NCBI GenBank assembly: GCA_004298335.1
Contig: SCTG01000012.1
Span: forward strand, 1 to 43,597
Reading direction: 5' to 3'
DNA length: 43,597 nucleotides
DNA from: Nitrospirota bacterium
GTDB taxonomy: Bacteria > Nitrospirota > Nitrospiria > Nitrospirales > NS-4
Both the position numbers and the translations under genes were made by a program. A model generated the notes under the pieces. The model did not search any database. It was not told the origin of the DNA and was given only the letters and a program-made list of their open reading frames with translations. Position 1 is the stretch's first letter; each line of letters starts with the position of its first letter. Positions 24,556 to 31,856 of this stretch are shown here, piece after piece.

Positions 24556-24584
24556 TTGACAAATCCCCCCCTTCAGACTAGGAT
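24556..24584 (+). promoter_or_regulatory. HTH-mraZ-rusA promoter, TTGACA-N17-TAGGAT
   Basis: A perfect -35 TTGACA (24556-24561), 17 bp, TAGGAT (24579-24584). Transcription would start near 24591, about 20 nt before the HTH gene. It is directly downstream of the TGGCA array. Confidence 0.7.
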
Positions 24585-24611
24585 ACCCTCTCATCTTATC
24601 CGGAATGCTCG

Positions 24612-24818
24612 ATGGCCAAAGCGGTACGCGACGAAGTCCTCACGACCGCCGAGACGTGCCGCTACCTGAAAGTGGCCCCTCGGACGCTCTACCGCTATAT
24701 CCAGGACAAGCGCGTCCCGGCCTTCAAGCTCGGCAAGGACTGGCGGTTCGTCAAATCCGAGCTGGATATGTGGCTCCGGAAGAAGAGCCGCGAACAGACG
24801 CGGAAAAACAGCCGCTAG
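24612..24818 (+). CDS. Small excisionase-type helix-turn-helix protein
   Basis: 68 aa. Almost the whole protein is one winged-helix HTH of the MerR-like/HTH_17 class: LTTAETCRYLKVAPRTLYRY, then IQDKRVPAFKLGKDWRF and LDMWL. Such domains are often called excisionase-family DNA-binding proteins, but no integrase or recombinase is nearby, so a regulator is more likely. It is the first gene of the operon with mraZ (22-bp gap) and could act with MraZ on the same control region. Confidence 0.8.
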   Translation: MAKAVRDEVLTTAETCRYLKVAPRTLYRYIQDKRVPAFKLGKDWRFVKSELDMWLRKKSREQTRKNSR

Positions 24819-24840
24819 GGCCTGACATGGAGGCATCCTG

Positions 24841-25305
24841 ATGTTTGCCGGAGAAAACTTCTGCAAGCTGGACGAGAAGGGGCGGTTCCTGCTCCCCCCC
24901 TACATCCGCGACCTCCTCTGCCCCGACGGGCAGGCGGGAGAGAAAGCGGTCGTCTTCCTCAAGCGCAGCGAGCCGACCTGCCTGCGGACCTACACGCTGA
25001 CCGAGTGGACCGGCGTCCTCGCAAAGACCCGGGCCAGGCTGGACGAGGACCAGAGCCGGCTCTTCATGCATCACGTGGTGTCGGAGACCTCCACGTCGGA
25101 GATCGACAAGGCCGGCCGCATTCTCATCCCCGGCAAGTTCCGCAAGCACCTCAACCTGGCCGACGACCAGGAGATCGTGCTGGTCGGCATGTTCGAGTTC
25201 CTGGAAATCTGGAACCCCGCGGACTGGCGGCGCCGCCTCGCCCAGGCGGAAGACCGCCACGAAGCCTCCATGAGCAAGATCATGGACATCCTCGACAGAC
25301 GGTGA
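24841..25305 (+). CDS. mraZ: MraZ transcriptional regulator
   Basis: 154 aa. Two SpoVT/AbrB-like MraZ repeats, each with the DxxxR signature: DEKGR at 11-15 (MFAGENFCKLDEKGRFLLP) and DKAGR at 89-93 (DKAGRILIPGKF), followed by VLVGMFEFLEIWNPADW. MraZ is normally the first gene of the dcw cell-division cluster and represses it. Here the next gene is rusA-like and no mraW/rsmH, ftsL or mur gene is present. ATG with GGAGG upstream. The stop overlaps the next GTG. Confidence 0.88.
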   Translation: MFAGENFCKLDEKGRFLLPPYIRDLLCPDGQAGEKAVVFLKRSEPTCLRTYTLTEWTGVLAKTRARLDEDQSRLFMHHVVSETSTSEIDKAGRILIPGKFRKHLNLADDQEIVLVGMFEFLEIWNPADWRRRLAQAEDRHEASMSKIMDILDRR

Positions 25306-25880
25306 AGCCGCGCCCCGCACGCTCACGCCCCGCCGTTCTCCGCCTGTCGTCCTACCGCATGCCCGCAATCGCCCCCGCCGGAGGGCCGGACCTCCGGGCG
25401 CTCATCCCGCGGAAGACCCGCTCCCTGAATGCCGGCCTGCTCTTCCGGGGAGGGGCCTATCGCGCAACGCCCCGACAGCAGGAGCGCCCCGGCGACCTCC
25501 TGCGCCTCCTGCTCCCGGTTCCTCCGAGCATCAATCATCACTACGCCACCGTGAACGGGCGGCGGGTGCTCTCGGCGGCGGGGCGCCGGTTCAAGGCGCT
25601 CGTGGGACAGGAAGTGCTCTGCGCGCTCTCGAAACAGGCCGGCGGGCGCGGCCTCCTGGCGGGCCAGAGCGACGCCCCCCTGGCGCTCGATCTGCGGTTC
25701 TACTTCGTCTCGGAACTCCGGCGCGACATCGACGGCGGCCTCAAAATCACCCAGGATGCCGTCTGCGAAGCCCTCGGAATCAACGACAACCGGATTGTCG
25801 AGGTGACCCTGCGGAAGGACCGCGATGCCGCCGCCCCCCGTATGGAACTGGCGCTCCGTGCGGCCGGCCCCGCCCTGTAA
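25302..25880 (+). CDS. RusA-family Holliday-junction resolvase with N-terminal extension
   Basis: 192 aa if it starts at GTG 25302 (overlapping the mraZ stop); ATG 25359 is an alternative. The RusA core begins near residue 68 (LRLLLPVPPSINHHY). The acidic set is Asp142 and Asp144 (RRDIDGG), Lys148 and Asp162 (NDNRIVE), matching E. coli RusA D70, D72, K76 and D91. It would cut four-way DNA junctions as a dimer. The first 67 residues are low-complexity, basic and Pro-rich with no homology I recognise, and may not be translated. Confidence 0.78.
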   Translation: MKPRPARSRPAVLRLSSYRMPAIAPAGGPDLRALIPRKTRSLNAGLLFRGGAYRATPRQQERPGDLLRLLLPVPPSINHHYATVNGRRVLSAAGRRFKALVGQEVLCALSKQAGGRGLLAGQSDAPLALDLRFYFVSELRRDIDGGLKITQDAVCEALGINDNRIVEVTLRKDRDAAAPRMELALRAAGPAL

Positions 25881-25891
25881 CCTCCGTTTCG

Positions 25892-25921
25892 TTGCATTTC
25901 CCTCTCCCCGCGTTTTACTCT
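25892..25921 (+). promoter_or_regulatory. Candidate promoter of the secreted-protein gene
   Basis: TTGCAT (25892-25897), 18 bp, TACTCT (25916-25921), about 33 nt before the start codon. Both hexamers are moderate. Confidence 0.35.
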
Positions 25922-25954
25922 AACCCCGGGAGTCACAGAACACTGGAGGAGACT

Positions 25955-26449
25955 ATGCGACCGTTTCGATTCGGATGGATCCTGTTCCTCGCGCTCGCAG
26001 GCCTCATCACAGCCGATCCCTTCGCGCGGGCCGACGCCGCCCAGGGCAGCCCCTCCGGAGACGGGATCGAACTGGAGTACACAAGTGAGGACGGCACGAC
26101 CGCCAAGACGATGCTGCCGATCTACCGCGTGGGCGCCGTCCAGTACTTCAGCGCCGGCACGGGCGTGGAAGAGCGCTCGGCCCAGTACCCGCCGTTCCCG
26201 CTGAAGCTGGTCTTCCTCGCCGGCCCCCGGGGCTACCTGTCGCAGGTGGCGGTCACCATCAAGGACACGAAAGGCGCCGTGAACCTGCTCGTGCCGGGCG
26301 ACCAGGTGACAGGGCCCTGGCTCTTCGTGGACCTGCCCGCCGGGACCTACGAGATCACGGCCATCCGGCGCGATCGGAGCGAGGTCAAGCAGAAAGTGGA
26401 GGTCGGCGCGGGCGGCTCCAGGACCGTCCATTTCCGGTGGAAGGAATAA
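25955..26449 (+). CDS. Hypothetical secreted beta-sandwich protein
   Basis: 164 aa. A signal peptide (RFGWILFLALAGLITADPFARA) with a likely cleavage near residue 26-30. The mature protein is beta-rich and ends DLPAGTYEITAIRRDRSEV and KVEVGAGGSRTVHFRW, similar to the peptidase-regulatory-like (carboxypeptidase D-type) beta-sandwich seen in many secreted proteins; family not assigned. ATG 25955 has GGAGGAG 3 nt upstream, so this start is preferred over an upstream in-frame ATG. It is a single-gene unit converging with the MauG-family gene. Confidence 0.7.
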   Translation: MRPFRFGWILFLALAGLITADPFARADAAQGSPSGDGIELEYTSEDGTTAKTMLPIYRVGAVQYFSAGTGVEERSAQYPPFPLKLVFLAGPRGYLSQVAVTIKDTKGAVNLLVPGDQVTGPWLFVDLPAGTYEITAIRRDRSEVKQKVEVGAGGSRTVHFRWKE

Positions 26450-26455
26450 CGCCGC

Positions 26456-27508
26456 TTACTTGGGGAGCTTGGGCACGTCCATCTTCAAGGGTTCGCCGGC
26501 GAGCGCCTTGAGAAACGCGAGCAGGTCCGCCTTCTCGTCCTTGGTCAGGCCGAGCGGCTTGACGAGCGGGCTCAAGTGGGGGTTGGGCCCGCCGCCGCCG
26601 TCCAGAAAATCGATCACTTCCTCAAGGGTCTTGAACGCGCCGTCATGCATGTACGGCGCGGTTTCGGTGATGCTGCGGAGCGTGGGCGTCTTGAAAGCGC
26701 CCTTGTCTTTCTCCTGACGGGTCACGTTGTACCGGCCGAGATCCTCCTTCAACGGCCCCGCCTGCGGCACGCCCAGGTTATGGAACTGGTTGTCCGTGAA
26801 ATTGGGGCCGTTGTGGCAGAGGATGCAGCGCGCCCGGCCCTTGAACAGGGCCATCCCGCGGACCGCCGCTTCATTCATCGCCGCGGCATCGCCCAGCACA
26901 TGCCTGTCGAATGGCGCGTTGGTGGACACGACCGTCCGCTCGAACGCCGCGATCGCCTCGGCAATCCCCTGCAGATTCACGTCGCTCCCGAAGACTTCCC
27001 GAAACTGCTGCTGATAGCCTTTGATCTTCCTCAGCTTGGCGACGACGCTCTCGTGCGTCTCGGCCATCTCGACGGGGTTTTGGATCGGCCCGATCGCCTG
27101 CTCCTCGAGGGAGCCGGCGCGGCCGTCCCAGAACTGCACCGGGTTGAAGGCGGTGTTGTAGACCGTGGGGGCCTGCCGGCCGCCGAGCTTGCCGTCCACG
27201 CCGACGGACACCTGGCGGGGGTCGGCGAATCCCGAGAACGGGTTATGGCAGAACGCGCACGAAACCTGATTGTTCTTGGACAGGCGCCCGTCGAAATACA
27301 ACTGCTTGCCGAGCTCGATCTTCGCCCTGTAATTCAGATTCCCCTTTGGAATCGGCGTTGCGGTCGGCAGCGGCCCGATGTCCGGAACCGCAAGCCCGTC
27401 CATGAGCACGCTGCCGGCGGCGGGCAGGTTGCCGGCACCCAGCCCCAGAACGGCCAGCGCCCCCACCGCCACTATCATGCCGGCCAGCCAGACCCTGCGG
27501 GACATCAC
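26456..27508 (-). CDS. Di-haem cytochrome c peroxidase/MauG-family protein
   Basis: 350 aa. An N-terminal signal or anchor (MIVAVGALAVLGLGAG) is followed by two c-type haem sites: CAFCH (84-88) and CILCH (228-232). Family segments are KIELGKQLYFDGRLS, FADPRQVSVGVDG, PTVYNTAFNPVQFWDGRA and the C-terminal TPTLRSITETAPYMHDG. It reduces H2O2 or oxidises a protein partner in the periplasm. GTG 27508 (AAGGAG 8 nt upstream) or ATG 27505; the latter overlaps the upstream stop. It is the last gene of the radA-to-MauG run. Confidence 0.93.
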   Translation of the reverse strand: MMSRRVWLAGMIVAVGALAVLGLGAGNLPAAGSVLMDGLAVPDIGPLPTATPIPKGNLNYRAKIELGKQLYFDGRLSKNNQVSCAFCHNPFSGFADPRQVSVGVDGKLGGRQAPTVYNTAFNPVQFWDGRAGSLEEQAIGPIQNPVEMAETHESVVAKLRKIKGYQQQFREVFGSDVNLQGIAEAIAAFERTVVSTNAPFDRHVLGDAAAMNEAAVRGMALFKGRARCILCHNGPNFTDNQFHNLGVPQAGPLKEDLGRYNVTRQEKDKGAFKTPTLRSITETAPYMHDGAFKTLEEVIDFLDGGGGPNPHLSPLVKPLGLTKDEKADLLAFLKALAGEPLKMDVPKLPK

Positions 27509-28224
27509 CGGGCCGTCTCCTTGTTTTCCACATTCCCATGCACGGACGCCGACTGGGACTTGCGTTGAAGGAACTGCGCGTAATCCACCGTTAAGGCAGG
27601 CAGTTCAGTTTCCAGCGCTTCGACGATGGCGCCGTCATCCCCCCGGCGGATGACGAACTCGTTCCGGCTGAAGACAAGCGAAAATTGCTGCGGCGCCACC
27701 GCCACCTCCGGCGTCTGCCGGTCATACGCCGCCAGGCCCGGGACCACGTCCACCCGGTTCTGATGGTTTGCCAGCGCGAGGATCAGTCCGCGTCCTTTCA
27801 CGAACAGTGCTCCTGACGTGACGTCCCGCCGATCGTTCGACCGCCGTTGGGCCACATAGAACACGACGCGGTCTTGCGTCCCCGCCTTTCCCAGCGCCTC
27901 GGCCAGGAGCGGCACCACGTGGGCCAACGTCGGATCATCAAAGAGCGGGACCGTCTGGAGCGGACCGGTGATGAGCCGCTGCAGCCAGTTCGATTTGAAC
28001 TGGACGCGGACCTCCTTCAGGATGCTGGCAAGCTCCGGCGCGGACAGGTGGGCCGGATGGTTGAACTCCGATCTGACGCTCTGGGTCGTCTGGACCACCA
28101 CCTCGTCCAGGGCCGGGCCAGCGGCTGCGCGATAATGAAAATCGCAGGCCGCCGCCAGGACGGCCACGGCGCACAGGGCCACGAGGCCACGGACGCCACC
28201 TGATCTGTTCACAAATCGGAGCAT
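27505..28224 (-). CDS. Hypothetical lipoprotein
   Basis: 239 aa from ATG 28224 (GGAAGAG upstream). The signal ends in VLAAAC, a clear lipobox. The mature protein is mixed alpha/beta with no known motif; a central piece DRVVFYVAQRRSNDRRDV and GALFVKGRGLILALAN suggest a periplasmic domain. It precedes the MauG gene with overlapping stop and start, and may be a partner protein, but that is inference from position only. No homologous family is recognised. Confidence 0.65.
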   Translation of the reverse strand: MLRFVNRSGGVRGLVALCAVAVLAAACDFHYRAAAGPALDEVVVQTTQSVRSEFNHPAHLSAPELASILKEVRVQFKSNWLQRLITGPLQTVPLFDDPTLAHVVPLLAEALGKAGTQDRVVFYVAQRRSNDRRDVTSGALFVKGRGLILALANHQNRVDVVPGLAAYDRQTPEVAVAPQQFSLVFSRNEFVIRRGDDGAIVEALETELPALTVDYAQFLQRKSQSASVHGNVENKETAR

Positions 28225-28242
28225 GGTCTCTTCCATTATACG

Positions 28243-28728
28243 TTATGGCTTCGCGTCGGTCGCCGGAGCCTTCTCGGCCGGAGCCGGCCCCTTTGCAGGA
28301 GCATCCGCCGACTTCCCCATAACATCCACGGGCATCGACGGCGCATCCTTCGCCTTGGCCGGGGCTTTCGCCGCCGCTTTTCCCCTCTTCGCAGGAGCGG
28401 GCTTCGCCGCCGCCTCTTTCGCGGCCGCAAGCTGGGCCTCCAGCTTGGCGATATCCTCGGATTTCGACATCATCATGTCGTCCATCACCCGCAGACGGTC
28501 TTCAAGCGACGTCACCTGCGTCTGCAGTTTTTTGGCTTCGGCCAGTTGGCCCGCCAGCTTCCTGGCTTCATCATCCTTCGCCCGGGCCTGCAACCGCAGC
28601 TGCTCGACCTGGCGGCGGAGGTCCATGTTTTCCTGATCCTTCTCGCGCATGAACTCCGCCGAACCGCAGGCGGTCAGCGTGAGCATCAGCGCTCCCAGCA
28701 GGCATGACAGGCCGATCTTTGCGTTCAT
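28243..28728 (-). CDS. Coiled-coil lipoprotein with Ala/Lys/Pro-rich tail
   Basis: 161 aa from ATG 28728, which overlaps the peptidyl-prolyl isomerase stop by 4 nt. The signal LLGALMLTLTAC gives a lipobox Cys at about residue 21. Residues 30-105 are a long coiled coil rich in Glu, Lys, Arg and Gln; the last 55 are Ala/Lys/Pro low complexity. This resembles small murein-associated lipoproteins (Lpp-like), but the pattern is too general to assign. Confidence 0.7.
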   Translation of the reverse strand: MNAKIGLSCLLGALMLTLTACGSAEFMREKDQENMDLRRQVEQLRLQARAKDDEARKLAGQLAEAKKLQTQVTSLEDRLRVMDDMMMSKSEDIAKLEAQLAAAKEAAAKPAPAKRGKAAAKAPAKAKDAPSMPVDVMGKSADAPAKGPAPAEKAPATDAKP

Positions 28729-29225
28729 AGGTTCTCCTTTACGGTAACGGTCATTTCGATCCTCTCCAATGGATTGTCGTTGCCGTCCTTCCTGACGTTC
28801 AGGACGGCGTCCACGGTCTCCAGCCCGCGGGCAACCTCGCCGAAAACCGTGTACTGCCAATCAAGGCTCCCGCAGTCATCGGCGCAGATAAAAAATTGAG
28901 AGCCCGCGCTGTTCGGATCGTTCCCCCGGGCCATGGACAGCGTCCCCCGGCGATGGGGGCGGCTGTTGAACTCGGCCGGGATCGCGTAGCCCGGACCGCC
29001 CAGCCCGTGGGTGCCCCGGTTCAGGGTCTTGCTGTTCGGGTCGCCCCCCTGAATGACCTTCAGGCCGGCCGGGTTCACCCGGTGAAACGTGCAGCCGTTG
29101 TAGAAGCCGACCGCGGCCAGCTTCAGAAAGCTCTCGCAATGGCGCGGCGCGATGTCGAAAAAAAACTTCAATTCGATCTCCCCGAACTTGGTCGCGATGA
29201 CCGCGCGTGTGTCCTTCTTCTCCAT
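28725..29225 (-). CDS. Cyclophilin-type peptidyl-prolyl cis-trans isomerase
   Basis: 166 aa, no signal peptide. Cyclophilin pattern: GEIELKFFFDIAPRHCESF, CTFHRVNPAGLKVIQGGDP, GTLSMARGNDPNSAGSQFFI and YTVFGEVARGLETVDAV. The catalytic Arg is in FHRV and the proline-pocket residues FxxxxxQ in SQFFI. It is cytoplasmic. A prokaryotic variant with a short CSH-like deviation (residues around NPAGLKV). It lies 24 nt after the propeller gene. Confidence 0.93.
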   Translation of the reverse strand: MEKKDTRAVIATKFGEIELKFFFDIAPRHCESFLKLAAVGFYNGCTFHRVNPAGLKVIQGGDPNSKTLNRGTHGLGGPGYAIPAEFNSRPHRRGTLSMARGNDPNSAGSQFFICADDCGSLDWQYTVFGEVARGLETVDAVLNVRKDGNDNPLERIEMTVTVKENL

Positions 29226-29249
29226 CCCCGTGCGTGCCCCGGCTGCCGC

Positions 29250-30302
29250 TTAATGCCGAGGCCCGACCGGGTTGCGCGAGGTGCCGATGCCCTGGTTCGT
29301 GGAGAACCAATTGGCGCCGTCGTCCTCCGTCTTGAAGACGCCGCCGCTGGTGCCGGCATAGACCGTCCCGTCCCGGCCCACCGCGAACGACTGGATCGCC
29401 CGCTCGGTGAGCCCGTTGTTGGCCGGGGCCCAGGTCTTCCCCTGATCGCTGCTCCGATACATCCCCACTCCCGTTCCCACGAACCAGGATCCCCCGCCGA
29501 TCGCAATGCCGCGGACCGACGCGTTCGCCAACTGCCCCCCGATGGTCCGCCAGGACTCCCCCTGGTCGCTGCTCACGTAGACGCCGTTGTCGGCGGTCCC
29601 GGCATAGAGGTCACCGGTTTTGCCGATCACCAGCGCGCGCACGAAATTCGCCGGAAGCTGATCCCTCGGATGCGACAGCCGCGAGGGCGTGATGCGCGCC
29701 CACTGGGATGCGCCGGCGGGCTTGCGGTAGATCCCCATGCCCGTCGTCCCGGCATACATGGTTCCATGAGCGTCCACGGCGAGGGCGCGCACCAGGAAGT
29801 TGCTGAGGCCCTGGTTGTCCGCCGTCCATTTCTCGCCCCTGTTCCTGCTCCAATAGACCCCCGATCCGGTGCCCGCGTACAGCACGCCTTGATGGAAGGT
29901 CAGCACCTGCGTTTCCAGTCTGTCCAGGCCGGCGTTCACCGCCGTCCAGGACTTGCCGCCGTTCAGGGTCCGGAACACCCCTCCCCGAAGCGTCCCGGCA
30001 TACACCGTCTTGTCGGGTCCCACCATGACCGTGTACACGAAAAGGTCCGTGAACCCCTCGTTGATCGCCAGCCAGGTCTTGCCGCCGTCCTCGCTCTTGA
30101 AGACGCCCTTGCCGAAGCTGCCGGCATAGACCGTTTGGTTTGCGCCGAGCGCCAGCGCCTGGATGCTGACGACCGTCTCCGGCCCGAGACCGGCGAACGG
30201 GTCGCCGGAACCCTGCTGGGCCGGCGCGTCCGCCGCAGCCAGGACTCCCAGGCCCAGACCGACACAGACACTTAGGATATCACAACTAGCCGGTGATTTC
30301 AC
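29250..30302 (-). CDS. Secreted seven-bladed propeller (BNR/YCF48-like repeats)
   Basis: 350 aa from GTG 30302, which overlaps the tatC stop by 1 nt. A signal (VCVGLGLGVLAAADAPAQQ) is followed by seven repeats of about 42-45 residues, each with YAGT-x-GV(F/Y)-x-S-x-D-x-G-x-TW (Asp-box). Seven copies fit one closed seven-bladed beta-propeller. Such sortilin/YCF48-type propellers act as periplasmic scaffolds; no catalytic residues are evident. It follows tatC directly, but the signal has no twin-Arg motif (start VKSPAS), so Sec export is likely. Confidence 0.8.
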   Translation of the reverse strand: MKSPASCDILSVCVGLGLGVLAAADAPAQQGSGDPFAGLGPETVVSIQALALGANQTVYAGSFGKGVFKSEDGGKTWLAINEGFTDLFVYTVMVGPDKTVYAGTLRGGVFRTLNGGKSWTAVNAGLDRLETQVLTFHQGVLYAGTGSGVYWSRNRGEKWTADNQGLSNFLVRALAVDAHGTMYAGTTGMGIYRKPAGASQWARITPSRLSHPRDQLPANFVRALVIGKTGDLYAGTADNGVYVSSDQGESWRTIGGQLANASVRGIAIGGGSWFVGTGVGMYRSSDQGKTWAPANNGLTERAIQSFAVGRDGTVYAGTSGGVFKTEDDGANWFSTNQGIGTSRNPVGPRH

Positions 30303-31126
30303 TAGACCACCCTCCTGCCGGCCGTCCCCGTGGGGACGTCGGGCATCCCCTCCTCGCCATCCTCCTCCTGGGGCGGGCGGGCCGGCGGACGCCCGAACAC
30401 GCGCGCGCTGAGGATGCCGATTTCGTACAGCACGATCAGAGGACCCGCCATCAACAGCAGGTTGAAGAGGTCGGAGGTCGGCGTGAGAATCGCCGACAGG
30501 ATGAGATTGACCATGATGGCATGCCTGCGGTACCGGGCCAGCAGGTCCGGCGTGAGGACCCGCAGCCGGGACAGCAGCGTGATGATCAGCGGCATCTCGA
30601 AGGCGAACCCGAAGGTGAGCAGGAACTTCACGTTGAAGTCCACGTAGAGGCCCACCCCGATCTGGGGGACCAGGGCGCGGTCCACCCCGAACTGGAGCAT
30701 GAAATGAAGGGCCAGCGGCACGATCACGAAATTCGCGAAGGCCACGCCCATCGCAAAGAACCCCGACGCGATGGCCAGGAACGGGATGATCCACCGCCGT
30801 TCGCCCGGCAGCAGGGCCGGCTCGAAAAACTTCCAGAGATGGTACAGGATGACCGGCATGGTGAGGGTGATGCCGCCGAGCAGCGCCACCTTGATGGCGG
30901 CAAAGATGGCTTCGGTGGGCGCGTAAAAGATGAGGTCGTCGGAATAGGGCTTCTTGAGCCAGGCGATCATCTCGTCGGCATAGGTGAACGTGAAGACGCA
31001 GGCGACCAGAAAGCACGCCCCGCACCAGTACAGCCGCCGCTTGAGGTCGCCGATGTGCCGCTGGAGCGGCGTGCGGACGGGCTCACCGGCCTGCGCCCCT
31101 GCCAACGTGTCGCTCACGGCCGGCAA
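30302..31126 (-). CDS. tatC: Sec-independent protein translocase TatC
   Basis: 274 aa (TTG 31126; GTG 31117 is an alternative). Six TMs. The N-terminal motif HIGDLKRRL matches the HLxELRxRL consensus with Asp for the usual Glu. Further matches: FFEPALLPGERR, LALHFMLQFG, FLLTFGFAFEMPLI (conserved FExP Glu) and TPDLLARYRRHA, then LTPTSDLFNLLLMAGPL. TatC binds twin-arginine signals and forms the translocase with TatA/B; those are not in the window. It is between the RimI-DUF465 gene and the propeller gene. Confidence 0.95.
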   Translation of the reverse strand: MPAVSDTLAGAQAGEPVRTPLQRHIGDLKRRLYWCGACFLVACVFTFTYADEMIAWLKKPYSDDLIFYAPTEAIFAAIKVALLGGITLTMPVILYHLWKFFEPALLPGERRWIIPFLAIASGFFAMGVAFANFVIVPLALHFMLQFGVDRALVPQIGVGLYVDFNVKFLLTFGFAFEMPLIITLLSRLRVLTPDLLARYRRHAIMVNLILSAILTPTSDLFNLLLMAGPLIVLYEIGILSARVFGRPPARPPQEEDGEEGMPDVPTGTAGRRVV

Positions 31127-31127
31127 C

Positions 31128-31379
31128 TTACGAGGACGGGCCCGCCGCCAGGGAACGGCTCTGCTTGAAGTTGCGGACGAGGGCCGCCATCTTGTCCTTG
31201 GTCGCCAGCTTGTCGAACTGGATGCGCTTCTTCAGCTGCTCTTCCTCGGCCGTCAGGAAGTGCAGCTTGTGGAGTTCGCCGAGCTGGTCCTCGAGCCGAT
31301 GATGGGTCTCCTCCAGGGTCTTGAACTCGGACGACTCCCTGCGGATCACTTCCAAGATAGCCGGATCTTCGTTCAGCAT
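31128..31379 (-). CDS. DUF465 (YdcH-like) protein from internal start
   Basis: The ATG at 31379 with AGGAGGGG a few nt upstream opens an 83-aa protein in the same frame as rimI. YdcH-like proteins are small helical hairpins normally encoded alone. The strong internal ribosome-binding site suggests this was a separate gene overlapping or abutting rimI before the rimI stop was lost. The two products may coexist. Confidence 0.55.
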   Translation of the reverse strand: MLNEDPAILEVIRRESSEFKTLEETHHRLEDQLGELHKLHFLTAEEEQLKKRIQFDKLATKDKMAALVRNFKQSRSLAAGPSS

Positions 31380-31856
31380 GGTGGCCCCTCCTTTCTCCGT
31401 GAAAAAGGTCATGATGACGGCGTCCTCGCGGGGATGATCGTAGTAGCCCTTGCGGACGCACTTTCTTGCAAAACCGAGCCCCTCATACAGGGCGAGGGCG
31501 GCCAGGTTCGAGGCCCGCACTTCCAGCAACACGGTTCGGACGCCCCGTTCCGTCCCGACCGCCAGGGCATGCCGGACCAGGTCCGTCCCGAGTCCGCGCC
31601 GGCGGGCTTCCGGACGGACCGCCAGGTTCATCAGGTGCAGTTCCTCGAAGACCACCCAGAACATGATGTAGCCCATGAGCGCGCCCGTCTCGCCCGCCCG
31701 GGCGACGACGTTCACGGCGAACCCGTTGCCCCGCAGCTCGCCGAGAAACATCTTTCGCGTCCAGGGCTCGGTGAATGACGCCTGCTCCAAAGCCAGCACC
31801 TCATCGAGGTCGCGCTCCTGCATCGGCAAGAGCATGACCCGCCCGGAGCCGGTCAT
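31128..31856 (-). CDS. rimI: RimI N-acetyltransferase fused in frame to a DUF465 (YdcH-like) domain
   Basis: One uninterrupted 242-codon frame. Residues 1-158 are RimI: LLPMQERDLDEVLALEQ, SFTEPWTRKMFLGEL, the acetyl-CoA loop RPEARRRGLG and LYEGLGFARKCVRKGYY. RimI acetylates S18 or other N-termini. The last 83 residues are a short charged coiled coil of the DUF465 type (LEDQLGELHKLHFLTAEEE, then LKKRIQFDKLATKDKMA). No stop separates them. A strong AGGAGGGG plus ATG at 31379 could also yield the DUF465 part alone. The start overlaps the tsaB stop (ATGA). Confidence 0.75.
   Translation of the reverse strand: MTGSGRVMLLPMQERDLDEVLALEQASFTEPWTRKMFLGELRGNGFAVNVVARAGETGALMGYIMFWVVFEELHLMNLAVRPEARRRGLGTDLVRHALAVGTERGVRTVLLEVRASNLAALALYEGLGFARKCVRKGYYDHPREDAVIMTFFTEKGGATMLNEDPAILEVIRRESSEFKTLEETHHRLEDQLGELHKLHFLTAEEEQLKKRIQFDKLATKDKMAALVRNFKQSRSLAAGPSS

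Noticed and set aside
24612-24818. Excisionase of an integrated element
   Set aside because: No integrase, attachment site or phage gene is nearby; the gene is first in an operon with mraZ, so a regulator is more likely.
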